DNA of 14,432 bases, from NCBI GenBank assembly GCA_007128345.1, contig SKXS01000135.1, positions 1 through 14,432 of the forward strand. The letters run 5' to 3'. Below, one piece after another: positions 1-7,276 of this stretch (within the stretch, counting starts at the first letter, position 1; the number at the start of each line of letters is the position of its first letter). The notes below the pieces were generated by a model. That model made no database searches. It saw nothing but the letters and a program-made list of their open reading frames with translations, and was not told the DNA's origin. The stretch comes from Spirochaetia bacterium (GTDB lineage Bacteria > Spirochaetota > Spirochaetia > PWKH01). Made by a program: the position numbers and the translations under genes.

Positions 1-1
1 A

Positions 2-724
2 AAAGGTAAATGGACTTATGATATCAGAATGCCCAAGAGCGAGGCTGCTCAATGGTTTCTCGATTTCTGTGTCGAGGCAAGTAAAAAAGGTGACCTCCCC
101 GCATACTCATCTCTGGTGAGGCTGTACAGGACAAGCCGTCCAGGCGAATGCCATGTGAACGCTACCCAGTCAAACTATATTGACGGGACCTCTCTTAATG
201 ATATTGAAAAGGCAGAAATAGACCTCAGAGGACAGATTAATATAATCACAGACTTTCTGAAAAAGAACGTGCAGGGTTTTGAAAATTGTTTTGTCCAGAA
301 CAGCGCTACCACATTGGGAGTGCGTGATACCAGGCGGATCATAGGTGAGTATGTGCTCACTGAAGATGATCTACTAAATGGACGGAGATTTGATGACGTG
401 GTAGTCCATAATGCATGGTTCTTTATGGATATACATAACATAACCGGTGGTGGACAGTCACTTGCTCCGGTGCCCAAATATGATATCCCCTATCGATGCT
501 TTGTCCCTCTTAAGATTGAGAACCTCATGACAGCTGGAAGATGCATATCGGGTACCCATGGTGCAGAAGCCTCATATAGAATTATGAATATTTGTATGGC
601 AATGGGCCAAGCCGTGGGGATTTCAGCTAGCCTCTGTGTGGAGGAAGGGATCACACCTCGCTCACTGGACTACCAGAAAACCCAGAATGAACTCATACAA
701 TGCGGGGTACGGTTGTTTGATTAG
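2..724 (+). CDS. FAD-dependent oxidoreductase, C-terminal part (5' truncated by window edge)
   Basis: The reading frame is open from base 2 (KGKWTYDIRMP...) and stops at TAG 722-724, so the ATG at 29 is internal and the true start lies left of the window. About 240 residues are visible. Near the end is a block with YDIPYRCFVPLK, ENLMTAGRCISGTHGAEAS and NICMAMGQAVG. This is the characteristic C-terminal FAD-binding segment of the FAD_oxidored family (a 'their name-sake pyrophosphate loop plus AGR' pattern), where the conserved AGR and the G-Q-A-x-G turn close over the cofactor. Upstream, RDTRRIIGEYVLTEDD matches the 'R-x-x-R-x-x-G-x-Y' segment of the same family. The N-terminal dinucleotide-binding fold is outside the window. 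Members of this family often sit next to bacterial carbohydrate-uptake genes and probably act as cytoplasmic dehydrogenases on sugar-like or other small substrates; the substrate here is unknown. The family call is firm, the role open. Confidence 0.85.
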   Translation, partial: KGKWTYDIRMPKSEAAQWFLDFCVEASKKGDLPAYSSLVRLYRTSRPGECHVNATQSNYIDGTSLNDIEKAEIDLRGQINIITDFLKKNVQGFENCFVQNSATTLGVRDTRRIIGEYVLTEDDLLNGRRFDDVVVHNAWFFMDIHNITGGGQSLAPVPKYDIPYRCFVPLKIENLMTAGRCISGTHGAEASYRIMNICMAMGQAVGISASLCVEEGITPRSLDYQKTQNELIQCGVRLFD

Positions 725-1119
725 TCCAGTATCTCTCAGACAGCACGAAATTATATGAGTTCATCGGTTTACTATTTTGACAGCTGTTTTTTCCCTGAAT
801 ATCTTTCTCTTCGCTCTTCTGCAGTGCGGCTTTGTAGGTAGGTTTTGTTTGATACGGTGAGCCTCAATAGTATTAAAAAGTTCCTGCACGCTGATAACGT
901 TTTTCTTGTGAATGACAATGAAAGTAAGGGTATCGAAGGCATGTTACGCCAGGTTTATCTATGTCGTATGTATCGAATCATGGATGTGAAACCATAGCTG
1001 CCAATACAGCCTCTTTCTTGCATATCTGCTTTGTGGGTACAGTAGGCAATATGGATAATCAGAAACAGAACTGCAACCGAGGGTGATTTTTAGGTCTGTC
1101 TGATTGAAAGGCCACAGTC

Positions 1120-1380
1120 ATGAAGTTCCGTCCTCTTAAACCGGGTCGAAGCAGTATAATTTCAGCAAGCTTGCTCTCGCGTCAGCTGGGTGAAGAGGCT
1201 TTTAGGTGAATAACTGTTGTTCCAGGTTATCTTGAGAAATCCATCGTCTATGTCATTAATCAACAGGTCACGCAAAATATGTCTCATCTCAATACATTTG
1301 TCGAACTTTATGCGAATGAGTGTGATAAAAATTATGTTGATATATTTTTGCAATATTTCTTGCAAAATCGTAAAACCTGA
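1120..1380 (+). pseudogene. Possible gene remnant interrupted by one in-frame TGA
   Basis: ATG 1120 opens a frame reading MKFRPLKPGRSSIISASLL and so on for 29 codons to TGA 1207-1209. The same frame then continues without a break to TGA 1378-1380. The downstream half (YLEKSIVYVINQQVTQN..., ending IFLQYFLQNRKT) looks like a genuine helical protein C-terminus rather than random translation. I do not recognise the family. No Shine-Dalgarno site precedes ATG 1120. The promoter and inverted repeat of the next operon overlap its last codons, which fits a decayed gene better than a working one. It could equally be a chance frame. Confidence 0.25.
1346..1367. promoter_or_regulatory. Inverted repeat, probable operator, overlapping the -35 box
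   Basis: The arms TTTTGCAA (1346-1353) and TTGCAAAA (1360-1367) are perfect inverted repeats of 8 bp with a 6-bp spacer. Because TTGCAA is itself palindromic, the site is also a direct repeat at 12-bp spacing, roughly one helical turn. The right arm contains the proposed -35 hexamer, so a bound protein would block RNA polymerase. The RpiR-type regulator encoded in the operon it precedes (5634-6521) is the obvious candidate binder; that link is inference. Confidence 0.5.
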
Positions 1381-1388
1381 AATACAAT
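1360..1388 (+). promoter_or_regulatory. Sigma-70-type promoter of the first transport operon
   Basis: TTGCAA (1360-1365) and TACAAT (1383-1388) are separated by exactly 17 bases. They match the -35 and -10 consensus at 4 of 6 and 5 of 6 positions. Transcription would begin near 1395, giving a leader of about 94 bases before the start codon at 1489. The -35 lies inside the inverted repeat at 1346-1367. Confidence 0.55.
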
Positions 1389-1443
1389 ATTCATAATCAA
1401 GGCATTATGGGTGCAGGCCCATTGCCTGCTACGCATGTATTCC

Positions 1444-1462
1444 ATCATCCCTGAGGGATGGT
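1444..1462 (+). promoter_or_regulatory. Leader hairpin upstream of the first binding-protein gene
   Basis: CATCCC (1446-1451) pairs with GGGATG (1455-1460) around a TGA loop. The stem extends by one G-U and one A-U pair to 1444-1462. It ends 13 bases before the strong Shine-Dalgarno AAGGAGGA (1476-1483). It has no T-run, so it is not a terminator. It may protect the transcript's 5' end or shape access to the ribosome site. It is short and could be chance. Confidence 0.3.
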
Positions 1463-1488
1463 ATATGTATGTAATAAGGAGGAATTCT

Positions 1489-2628
1489 ATGAAAAAACTG
1501 ATTGTCCTGCTGTTGGTATGTACCCTTGCGTTACCGTTGTTTGCAGGCGGACAGCGGGATGCTGCTCCCGCTCCTGCTGCTCCGGTTGTGGAAGAGGAGT
1601 TTGACCTTGAGGCGCTCATCGAGGCTGCCCAGGCGGAAGGAGAGCTGGTGGCCTATTTTACGTCAGGACGTATTGATGCTGTGGGCAACCTCTTTGAGGA
1701 GAAGTACGGTATCCGTGTACGGGGAACCAAGATGGGTGACCCCGAGCAGGCCGAACGGGTGATCCGGGAAGTGGATGCAGGGAACGTCCAGGTGGATGTA
1801 ATCGGGTTTGAGGACGGACCGCTTCTGGAGACCCAGCTGATCCCCCGCGGCTACGTACAGAGCTGGGTACCCCCTGATTTGAAGGATGTAATTTCAGAAG
1901 AAGACCAGAATCCCCTGGTATTTCTCTGGCAGCCGAGAATCTTCGGGTACAATGGTGAAGTCTATGCTGACGGATCTCCGGTGAACAACGTGTGGGAGCT
2001 CACCGAACCGCAGTGGAAGGGAAAAATCCTCATTCGTGATCCGGGCCTTACTCCGGCGCACCTCGGTTTTTTTGCCAGTATGATCACCAATCACCAGATG
2101 CTGGAGCAGGCCTACGTAGATCTCTACGGAAGACAGTTGGTAACCAATGAGGAGAATGCCGGATGGGAATTTCTCAAGAGGCTTTTCCAGAATGACATTA
2201 TCAGCTTTCGGAGCGACAGTGATGTTGGGGATGCCGTCGGATCCGCCGGACAGACCGATCCTCCCGTGGGCTTCTACGTGCTCACCAAGCATCGGGACAA
2301 TGCAGCGAAGAACCTTTCGCTGACTACCATGCAGGGATTGCAACCATTCATGGGATACGCGCTTCCCACGTATGCTCTCATCGTGAAGGATGCACCGAAT
2401 CCCAATGCGGCGAAACTCTTCGTGCACTTCATCCTTACAGAAGGGCACTATCCTTGGACCGGGCGGGACATCGGTGCCTTCTCATCGAACAGGACCATCC
2501 CTCCCCATCCACTGAACGAAGGAACCTGGGATGAGTGGACCCAGAAGCTGCTTCCAGTCGACAACGTACAGGCCATGCGCATGCGCCAGGACATCATGGA
2601 TTTCTGGCTGGAATACGGCGCAAACTGA
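1489..2628 (+). CDS. ABC transporter periplasmic substrate-binding protein, AfuA/FbpA-like (family 1)
   Basis: A 379-residue exported binding protein that would capture the substrate and deliver it to the permease encoded next. The start ATG 1489 is chosen because AAGGAGGA (1476-1483) lies 5 bases upstream and a typical signal peptide follows directly: MKK, a hydrophobic core to about residue 18, then LFA/GGQRD, a likely signal peptidase I cut. The 26 extra upstream codons would hide that signal. An Ala/Pro linker (residues 24-33) precedes the fold. The mature part opens with EGELVAYFTSG, typical of the ferric/polyamine/hexose-phosphate branch of family 1 binding proteins. Ferric-binding relatives use an adjacent Tyr-Tyr pair to bind iron; no YY occurs here, which argues against iron. 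Since the operon also holds a phosphosugar-type regulator and HAD proteins, and AfuA of Actinobacillus binds hexose phosphates, a phosphorylated sugar is a reasonable guess. A polyamine, phosphonate or other anion remains possible. The gene is followed by a hairpin at 2643-2668. Confidence 0.85.
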   Translation: MKKLIVLLLVCTLALPLFAGGQRDAAPAPAAPVVEEEFDLEALIEAAQAEGELVAYFTSGRIDAVGNLFEEKYGIRVRGTKMGDPEQAERVIREVDAGNVQVDVIGFEDGPLLETQLIPRGYVQSWVPPDLKDVISEEDQNPLVFLWQPRIFGYNGEVYADGSPVNNVWELTEPQWKGKILIRDPGLTPAHLGFFASMITNHQMLEQAYVDLYGRQLVTNEENAGWEFLKRLFQNDIISFRSDSDVGDAVGSAGQTDPPVGFYVLTKHRDNAAKNLSLTTMQGLQPFMGYALPTYALIVKDAPNPNAAKLFVHFILTEGHYPWTGRDIGAFSSNRTIPPHPLNEGTWDEWTQKLLPVDNVQAMRMRQDIMDFWLEYGAN

Positions 2629-2642
2629 TAGTCAGGTTTTAT

Positions 2643-2668
2643 GCGCCGTCTGAATACTCAGGCGGCGC
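2643..2668 (+). terminator. Intra-operon hairpin after the binding-protein gene (attenuator or RNA stabiliser)
   Basis: GCGCCGTCTGA (2643-2653) pairs with TCAGGCGGCGC (2658-2668) over 11 bp with one G-U pair and an ATAC loop. It is followed by TTCTTCCC, an imperfect T-run. It sits between the binding-protein stop (2628) and the permease start (2699). Such hairpins commonly let the binding protein be made in excess, by partial termination or by protecting the upstream mRNA from 3' decay. Confidence 0.65.
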
Positions 2669-2698
2669 TTCTTCCCTGCATACGGAGGATCTGCCCAT

Positions 2699-4528
2699 AT
2701 GAATCAACCATCATCCAAGGACCGTACGCCTATCCTGCGTATTGAGCGATTCCAGAACTGGCTTCGTTTCATCAGGTATGAACCGATAGCCCTGGTAGCC
2801 GCAATTGTCACCGTCCTATTGACCTACCTGGTTCTTGCTCCGGTGGGGTCAATGCTCGTGGACACCGTCAGGGTCCAGATACGTGACAGTGCCACCACCG
2901 GGCTGGAGGTCGGTTCCTACACTACCTATTTCCTGCACCGTGTCTTTGTATCCCGGGTGAGTGATCGGCTCTTCTGGACGCCTTTAGCACGGACTCTCAT
3001 CATTGCGTCTGTGGTGACCCTTGCCGCGCTCCCGTTTGGAGCATTTCTTGCCTGGCTTACGGTCAGGACTGACCTGCCGGGAAAAAAGATCCTCTCATCA
3101 GCCATGGTGATTCCCTACATGCTGCCTTCCTGGACCTTTGCGGTGGCATGGCTGAACATCATGAAGAACCGGCGTCTCGGGGGACTGCCGAGCATCGCCG
3201 AGTCGTTCGGGTTCTCACCGCCCGACTGGCTGGCCTATGGTGCATTTCCCATCATAGTCTGTCAGGCGCTGCACCTCTTCCCCTTTGCCTACCTGCTCTT
3301 CGGCAATGCGCTGCGTTCAGTGGATTCTCAAATGGAGGATTCCGCCCGGATTCTGGGAGCGCAGAAGGGGGTCATCGCCAGGCGGATTATTTTACCGCTG
3401 CTCAAGCCGGCACTCCTGTCGGCATTCCTGCTGACCTTTTCCCGGGTTCTGGGGTCCTTCGGTACACCCTACATCCTCGGTTCTCCGGTGCGCTATCTGC
3501 TGCTTCCCACGGCGCTCTACAGCAGTTTCCAGGTGGGAACGCCCGGGGTATCAGCGGTGATCGCCAGCGTGACCATCCTGCTGGGCATGAGCCTCATTGC
3601 CTTGGATATGTACTTCGTGCGTGAGTACCGCAGGTTCGTCACCGTGGGAGGGAAGGGGTCCATGAGCAGGCTCAGTGCCTTAGGCAAGTGGAAGTGGCCG
3701 GCAATCATCTTTGCGGGACTGGCATTCATTATTACCACAATAATTCCCCTGGTTACCATCATCCTCACCAGCATCATGTACCGTCCCGGGGTGTTTAGTC
3801 TATCGAATTTCACCCTGGACTTCTGGTTCGGCAGGTACATATCCATTATGCCCGGCCAGCAGGGTCTGTTCCTTAACCAATCCATCATTGCCGCTGCCTG
3901 GAACAGCTTCCGCATAGCCGGCGCTGCCGCAGTCATCTGCGGGATTACCGGACTCTTCGTCGGGTACGTGGTCGTGAAGATGCCCAACTCCAAGACCTCA
4001 GCGTTCCTGCGCCAGGTCTCCTTCCTGCCGTATCTGGTACCCAGCATCGGGTTTGCCGCAGCCTGTCTCTCTTTCTTTGCCGTCAGGAGAGGTCCTGTTC
4101 CCAGTTTGTATGGAACACTTACCTTGCTGATCATCGTCATGAGCATCAAGTACCTGCCGTTTGCCTCCCGCAGCGGGATTTCAGCAATGATGCAGATGGG
4201 CAATGAGCCTGAGGAAGCTGCCCGTGTGGCAGGCGCATCCTGGGGCAAGCGGATGTCGAGGATCGTCATACCCATCCAGAAGCATGCGCTGATCACCGCG
4301 ATCATGCTGCCGTTTATTAGCGGCATGAAGGAACAGAGCCTGGTCATCATGCTCGCCACGCCGGGGACGGAGGTCATGACCACCCAGATATTGCGGTTTA
4401 TCGAGTATGGGTTTTCCCAACTGGCAAACGCTACCGTCCTTGCCATTGTCGTAATCATATTCTTTGTCACGTTCCTCATGGAACGGATTACCGGCAGCAA
4501 TCTCGCTTCCGGATTCAGCAGGAGTTAA
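2699..4528 (+). CDS. ABC transporter fused two-domain permease, FbpB/AfuB/ThiP-like
   Basis: A 609-residue inner-membrane protein carrying two permease domains in one chain, so one copy could form the whole channel. The first domain spans about residues 28-310 and the second about 330-600; each has roughly six hydrophobic segments. Each carries the cytoplasmic coupling (EAA) loop that contacts the ATPase. The first is at residues 213-234 (EDSARILGA...RRIILPL), the second at 505-526 (EEAARVAGA...SRIVIPI). The large loop in each half (about residues 52-95 and 359-395) is probably periplasmic. The fused architecture is typical of the ferric/AfuB/thiamine permease group and differs from the split CUT1 permeases at 12207-13974. 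ATG 2699 is preceded by GGAGG (2684-2688) at about 10 bases. The gene lies 70 bases after the binding protein and 3 bases before the ATPase, so the three form one transporter. Confidence 0.9.
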   Translation: MNQPSSKDRTPILRIERFQNWLRFIRYEPIALVAAIVTVLLTYLVLAPVGSMLVDTVRVQIRDSATTGLEVGSYTTYFLHRVFVSRVSDRLFWTPLARTLIIASVVTLAALPFGAFLAWLTVRTDLPGKKILSSAMVIPYMLPSWTFAVAWLNIMKNRRLGGLPSIAESFGFSPPDWLAYGAFPIIVCQALHLFPFAYLLFGNALRSVDSQMEDSARILGAQKGVIARRIILPLLKPALLSAFLLTFSRVLGSFGTPYILGSPVRYLLLPTALYSSFQVGTPGVSAVIASVTILLGMSLIALDMYFVREYRRFVTVGGKGSMSRLSALGKWKWPAIIFAGLAFIITTIIPLVTIILTSIMYRPGVFSLSNFTLDFWFGRYISIMPGQQGLFLNQSIIAAAWNSFRIAGAAAVICGITGLFVGYVVVKMPNSKTSAFLRQVSFLPYLVPSIGFAAACLSFFAVRRGPVPSLYGTLTLLIIVMSIKYLPFASRSGISAMMQMGNEPEEAARVAGASWGKRMSRIVIPIQKHALITAIMLPFISGMKEQSLVIMLATPGTEVMTTQILRFIEYGFSQLANATVLAIVVIIFFVTFLMERITGSNLASGFSRS

Positions 4529-4531
4529 CCT

Positions 4532-5632
4532 ATGGGTACCATTGAACTGAAACATATAACAAAAACCTTCGGTCCTACGGTCAAGGCAGTGGACAATCTG
4601 AATCTCACCATTGAGTCAGGCCACTTCATCTGCCTGCTGGGACCTTCAGGGTGCGGGAAGACTACCACCCTGCGGATGATTGCCGGACTGGACATGCCTG
4701 ACGCAGGAGAGATCATCCTCGACGGGAAGACCCTCTTTTCCGGGGAGAAGGGCAACCTGGTTCCCACGGAGAAACGGGAGCTTGGCCTGGTCTTCCAGAG
4801 CTATGCCCTCTGGCCCCATATGACGGTGGCCCAGAATGTCTCCTTCGGGCTGGAGATGCGCAACGTAGATAAAAGCAAGCGGAAGAAAATTATCGGTGAT
4901 GTTCTGGACCTGCTGCACATCAACCAGCTGGAGAACCGCTACCCCTCACAGCTCTCAGGGGGCCAGCAGCAGCGGGTCGCCTTAGCCCGTATGCTTGCGG
5001 TGAGCCCCGATGTCCTGCTTCTAGATGAACCTTTAAGCAACCTGGATGCTAAACTGCGCCTTGAGATGCGCGCTGAGCTCAAGCGGCTCCATGAGACCCT
5101 GGGGAACACGATCATCTATGTGACCCACGATCAGCTTGAGGCGATGACCATGTCCACAAAGATTGCCGTTATGCATGAGGGCCTGCTGCAGCAGTGCGCT
5201 CCTCCCATGGATATCTATCGGAAACCGGGTAATGTGACAGTGGCTGAGTTCGTGGGAAGCCCGCCTATGAACCTCTTCTCCCATACAGGAGGGAAGCAGG
5301 ATGCGGTGGTGGAGAGCATCAAGAAGTGCTACACTGAACAGAAGGAGAGAATCGACATCATCGGTGTGAGGCCGGAAGATATCAAGGTGGTGCCGAGGGG
5401 AACGGAAGTGGGGGAGGACACATGGTATTATCCTGCGGAGGTGCAGACTCTTCTTCCTACCGGGAGCGAGTGGATTATCAGTTTGTTGGTGGAGGATGTG
5501 ATGGTCTTTGCTTCAGTGGCAGATGACCCTGAATATAAGCCGAAGACTCCCGCGGCTATCGCCGTGAAAAAGAATACGGTGCATCTCTTTGATTCCCAGA
5601 GGCAGCGAATCGACTTCTCGGGCAGCAGGTAG
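4532..5632 (+). CDS. ABC transporter ATP-binding protein, FbpC/AfuC/PotA-like
   Basis: A 366-residue cytoplasmic ATPase that powers the fused permease. All motifs are intact: Walker A GPSGCGKT (37-44), Q-loop Gln89, signature LSGGQ (141-145), Walker B VLLLDEP (161-167), the D-loop SNLDAK after it, and the switch histidine 199 (YVTHD). A C-terminal TOBE-type extension from about residue 240 (VGSPPMNLF onward, with IGVRPEDI at 277-284) is where this branch receives regulatory or substrate signals. ATG 4532 lies 3 bases after the permease stop; its Shine-Dalgarno AGGAG (4520-4524) is inside the permease's last codons, so translation is probably coupled. The family name covers iron, polyamine, sugar and hexose-phosphate importers, so it does not fix the substrate. 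Confidence 0.93.
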   Translation: MGTIELKHITKTFGPTVKAVDNLNLTIESGHFICLLGPSGCGKTTTLRMIAGLDMPDAGEIILDGKTLFSGEKGNLVPTEKRELGLVFQSYALWPHMTVAQNVSFGLEMRNVDKSKRKKIIGDVLDLLHINQLENRYPSQLSGGQQQRVALARMLAVSPDVLLLDEPLSNLDAKLRLEMRAELKRLHETLGNTIIYVTHDQLEAMTMSTKIAVMHEGLLQQCAPPMDIYRKPGNVTVAEFVGSPPMNLFSHTGGKQDAVVESIKKCYTEQKERIDIIGVRPEDIKVVPRGTEVGEDTWYYPAEVQTLLPTGSEWIISLLVEDVMVFASVADDPEYKPKTPAAIAVKKNTVHLFDSQRQRIDFSGSR

Positions 5633-5633
5633 C

Positions 5634-6521
5634 ATGATGGAAGCAGTAAAGGACCTGCAGGAGTTCAGCCAGTATCTGGATGATATCAGACCCCGGCTTT
5701 CGAAGAGCCAGAAGCTGATCGCTGACTACCTGCTGCAGAACTATGAGCACGCGGCATTCCTCAGCGCCGCTGAGCTTGCCAAGGACATCGGGACCAGTGA
5801 GGCGACGGTAGTCCGGTTTGCATCAGCTTTGGGCTTTCGCGACTACAGCCAACTCAGACAGATGCTCCAGCAGCTCTTCAGGAGCAGGGTCTCGCCGGCT
5901 CTGCGGATGATCAACAAGATCACTGATATCCAGGAGAAGAAGGACCATGTACTGGTGCAGCTGGCAGAAATGGAAGCCCATTATATCAGGGAGATGGCCC
6001 ACACGATTTCCACTGATGATTTCAACCAGGCTGTATCTCTATTGGCACATGCTAAACGGGTCTTCGTGTTCGGAACCGGAGCCTCAAGGATTCTGACTGA
6101 TCTTATGCAGATACGCCTGCACCGGTTCGGCATTCACACAATAGCCATGGGAGAGACCGGCAGGGATATGCTTGAGAAGATGGTGCTCATGCGTCACGAC
6201 GACGTACTGGTTGCAAACGGGTTTCTCAAGCTGAACGCGGAACTTTCAGCGGTGCTCAAGCATGCTCGTGAGGCGGGCTGCAGGGTGATTCTCCTCACTG
6301 ATATCGATGTTATCGACTTTTCAGCCTACGCAGAGATTGTCTTCCAGGTACGGCGGGGACCGACCGATACCTTCCGTTCCCAGGCTGTGCCGATGACCAT
6401 CCTCAATGCATTCATCCTTGCCCTTGCTATGGAAAAGCCCGAAGCAAAAATGAGAACCCTCAAGCAGCTGGAGCGGGCAAGGGACCGTTACGATTTGGAT
6501 CCCATGGGGGATCTATCGTGA
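5634..6521 (+). CDS. RpiR-family transcriptional regulator with SIS domain
   Basis: A 295-residue regulator. The N-terminal half is the RpiR-type helix-turn-helix domain: AELAKDIGTSEATVVRFASA (46-65) is the DNA-binding unit, followed by LGFRDYSQLR, a hallmark of the family. Residues about 138-262 form a sugar isomerase (SIS) fold beginning VFVFGTGASRILT (143-155); in relatives this domain binds a phosphosugar effector. The usual second ligand loop, I-S-x-S-G-x-T, is replaced here by LVANGFLKL (192-200), so the effector or the way it binds may differ. ATG 5634 starts 1 base after the ATPase stop; ATG 5637 is an equal alternative with better spacing from AGCAGG (5624-5629). The in-frame ATG at 5589 would overlap the ATPase and lacks a ribosome site. 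As the only regulator in view, it probably controls this operon, perhaps through the inverted repeat at 1346-1367. Confidence 0.88.
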   Translation: MMEAVKDLQEFSQYLDDIRPRLSKSQKLIADYLLQNYEHAAFLSAAELAKDIGTSEATVVRFASALGFRDYSQLRQMLQQLFRSRVSPALRMINKITDIQEKKDHVLVQLAEMEAHYIREMAHTISTDDFNQAVSLLAHAKRVFVFGTGASRILTDLMQIRLHRFGIHTIAMGETGRDMLEKMVLMRHDDVLVANGFLKLNAELSAVLKHAREAGCRVILLTDIDVIDFSAYAEIVFQVRRGPTDTFRSQAVPMTILNAFILALAMEKPEAKMRTLKQLERARDRYDLDPMGDLS

Positions 6522-7276
6522 ATGTCAAACAGGTTGCAGCGGTTATCTTCGACCTTGGAGGAACCCTCGAAGAGGTGATCATCGATCCTGAGGTCAGGAG
6601 GAAGGCTGTGCCCGGATTCCGTGCCGCTGCACTTTCCCGGGGAATCAGCCTGACCGGATCCAATGCTTCACTGCTTGGTAAGCTGGAAAAAGGGATGCTT
6701 GCCTACAAGCAGTGGAAAGAGCGTTACATGATAGAGCTTTCTCCGGAAATGGTTTTCTCGCGCTTCATTTTCCCTGAGGAGTTCTTTCCGTCTGTCCAGT
6801 CAGATGCGTGGGATGAACTTGCTCTCTACTTTGAGACGAACTTCTACCGGAGGTACATGAGGCCGGAGGTTCCCCGGGTTCTTGAGGAACTTGCGGAGAG
6901 GGGAGTGCATATTGCGCTGATTTCCAATATTATCACGAAGAGCTACGTGCATCAGCAGCTGGAAGCATATGGGATTTCATCGTACTTCTCTGTAGTGGCC
7001 ACGAGCGCGGAATGCAGGAAGCGGAAACCCGATCCCCTGATGTTCCGGGAGACGGCCAGGAAGCTTGGTGTTCCTGTAGAATTAGCTATGTACGTAGGCG
7101 ACACAATTTCACGGGACATAGCCGGGGCCAAGCGTTCCGGGTACGGGGTTACCGTCCAGATTGCTTCCCAGATGACAGCGTTCTCCGATGATGGGTACGA
7201 TCGATGTCAGCCGGACCTGCAGATAGATCACCTGGACGAACTGCTCGACCACATACCGGGAGGTACTGATAAATGA
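6518..7276 (+). CDS. HAD-family hydrolase, phosphatase-like (first of two)
   Basis: A 252-residue cytoplasmic HAD-fold protein. It starts at GTG 6518, overlapping the regulator stop by 4 bases (GTGA), with a G-rich ribosome site (6506-6510) 7 bases upstream. Motif I is FDLGGTL with nucleophile Asp12; the usual second Asp (the acid/base, two residues on) is Gly14. Motif II is ALISN with Ser136. The motif III lysine is in KRKPDP (168-172). Motif IV is YVGDTISRD with Asp195 and Asp200. A helical cap lies between residues about 17 and 110. The D-x-G form of motif I also occurs in E. coli YihX, a glucose-1-phosphate phosphatase, so loss of the second Asp does not prove inactivity. Its place in the operon suggests dephosphorylation of the imported compound or a product of it; the substrate cannot be read from the sequence. 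Confidence 0.85.
   Translation: MNVKQVAAVIFDLGGTLEEVIIDPEVRRKAVPGFRAAALSRGISLTGSNASLLGKLEKGMLAYKQWKERYMIELSPEMVFSRFIFPEEFFPSVQSDAWDELALYFETNFYRRYMRPEVPRVLEELAERGVHIALISNIITKSYVHQQLEAYGISSYFSVVATSAECRKRKPDPLMFRETARKLGVPVELAMYVGDTISRDIAGAKRSGYGVTVQIASQMTAFSDDGYDRCQPDLQIDHLDELLDHIPGGTDK

Larger units (their letters stand above)
725..1488. other. AT-rich intergenic region with broken reading frames, then promoter and leader
   Basis: No intact gene is visible in this stretch. On the plus strand, a frame from ATG 755 runs 28 codons to TAG 839-841. It resumes in the same frame to TAG 995-997, with a protein-like portion (ADNVFLVNDNESKGIEGM). A second broken frame follows at 1120-1380 and is listed separately. 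The minus-strand open frames here look like antisense shadows. No convincing terminator is seen after the oxidoreductase. The right end (1346-1488) contains the promoter, inverted repeat and leader hairpin of the first transport operon. My reading is that 725-1380 holds the decayed remains of one or two genes that I cannot identify. Confidence 0.5.

Noticed and set aside
1207..1209. In-frame TGA considered as selenocysteine or a recoded Trp
   Set aside because: No selenocysteine-type hairpin is evident after it, intact genes here use TGA as stop and TGG for Trp, and the surrounding frame has no recognised selenoprotein context. The same applies to TGA 10494-10496.
1894..2448. Minus-strand frame of 184 codons within the binding-protein gene
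   Set aside because: Antisense to a well-supported coding region, with no family resemblance and no ribosome site.
3517..4500. Long minus-strand open frame (327 codons) inside the fused permease gene
   Set aside because: It lies wholly antisense to a clear permease with two EAA motifs; its translation is Met/Thr/Arg-rich with no recognisable domain, as expected of an antisense shadow.
1489..5632. Annotation of the first transporter as a ferric-iron importer by family name
   Set aside because: The binding protein lacks the Tyr-Tyr pair and the operon has no other iron gene; the phosphosugar-type neighbours point elsewhere. Iron is not strictly excluded.
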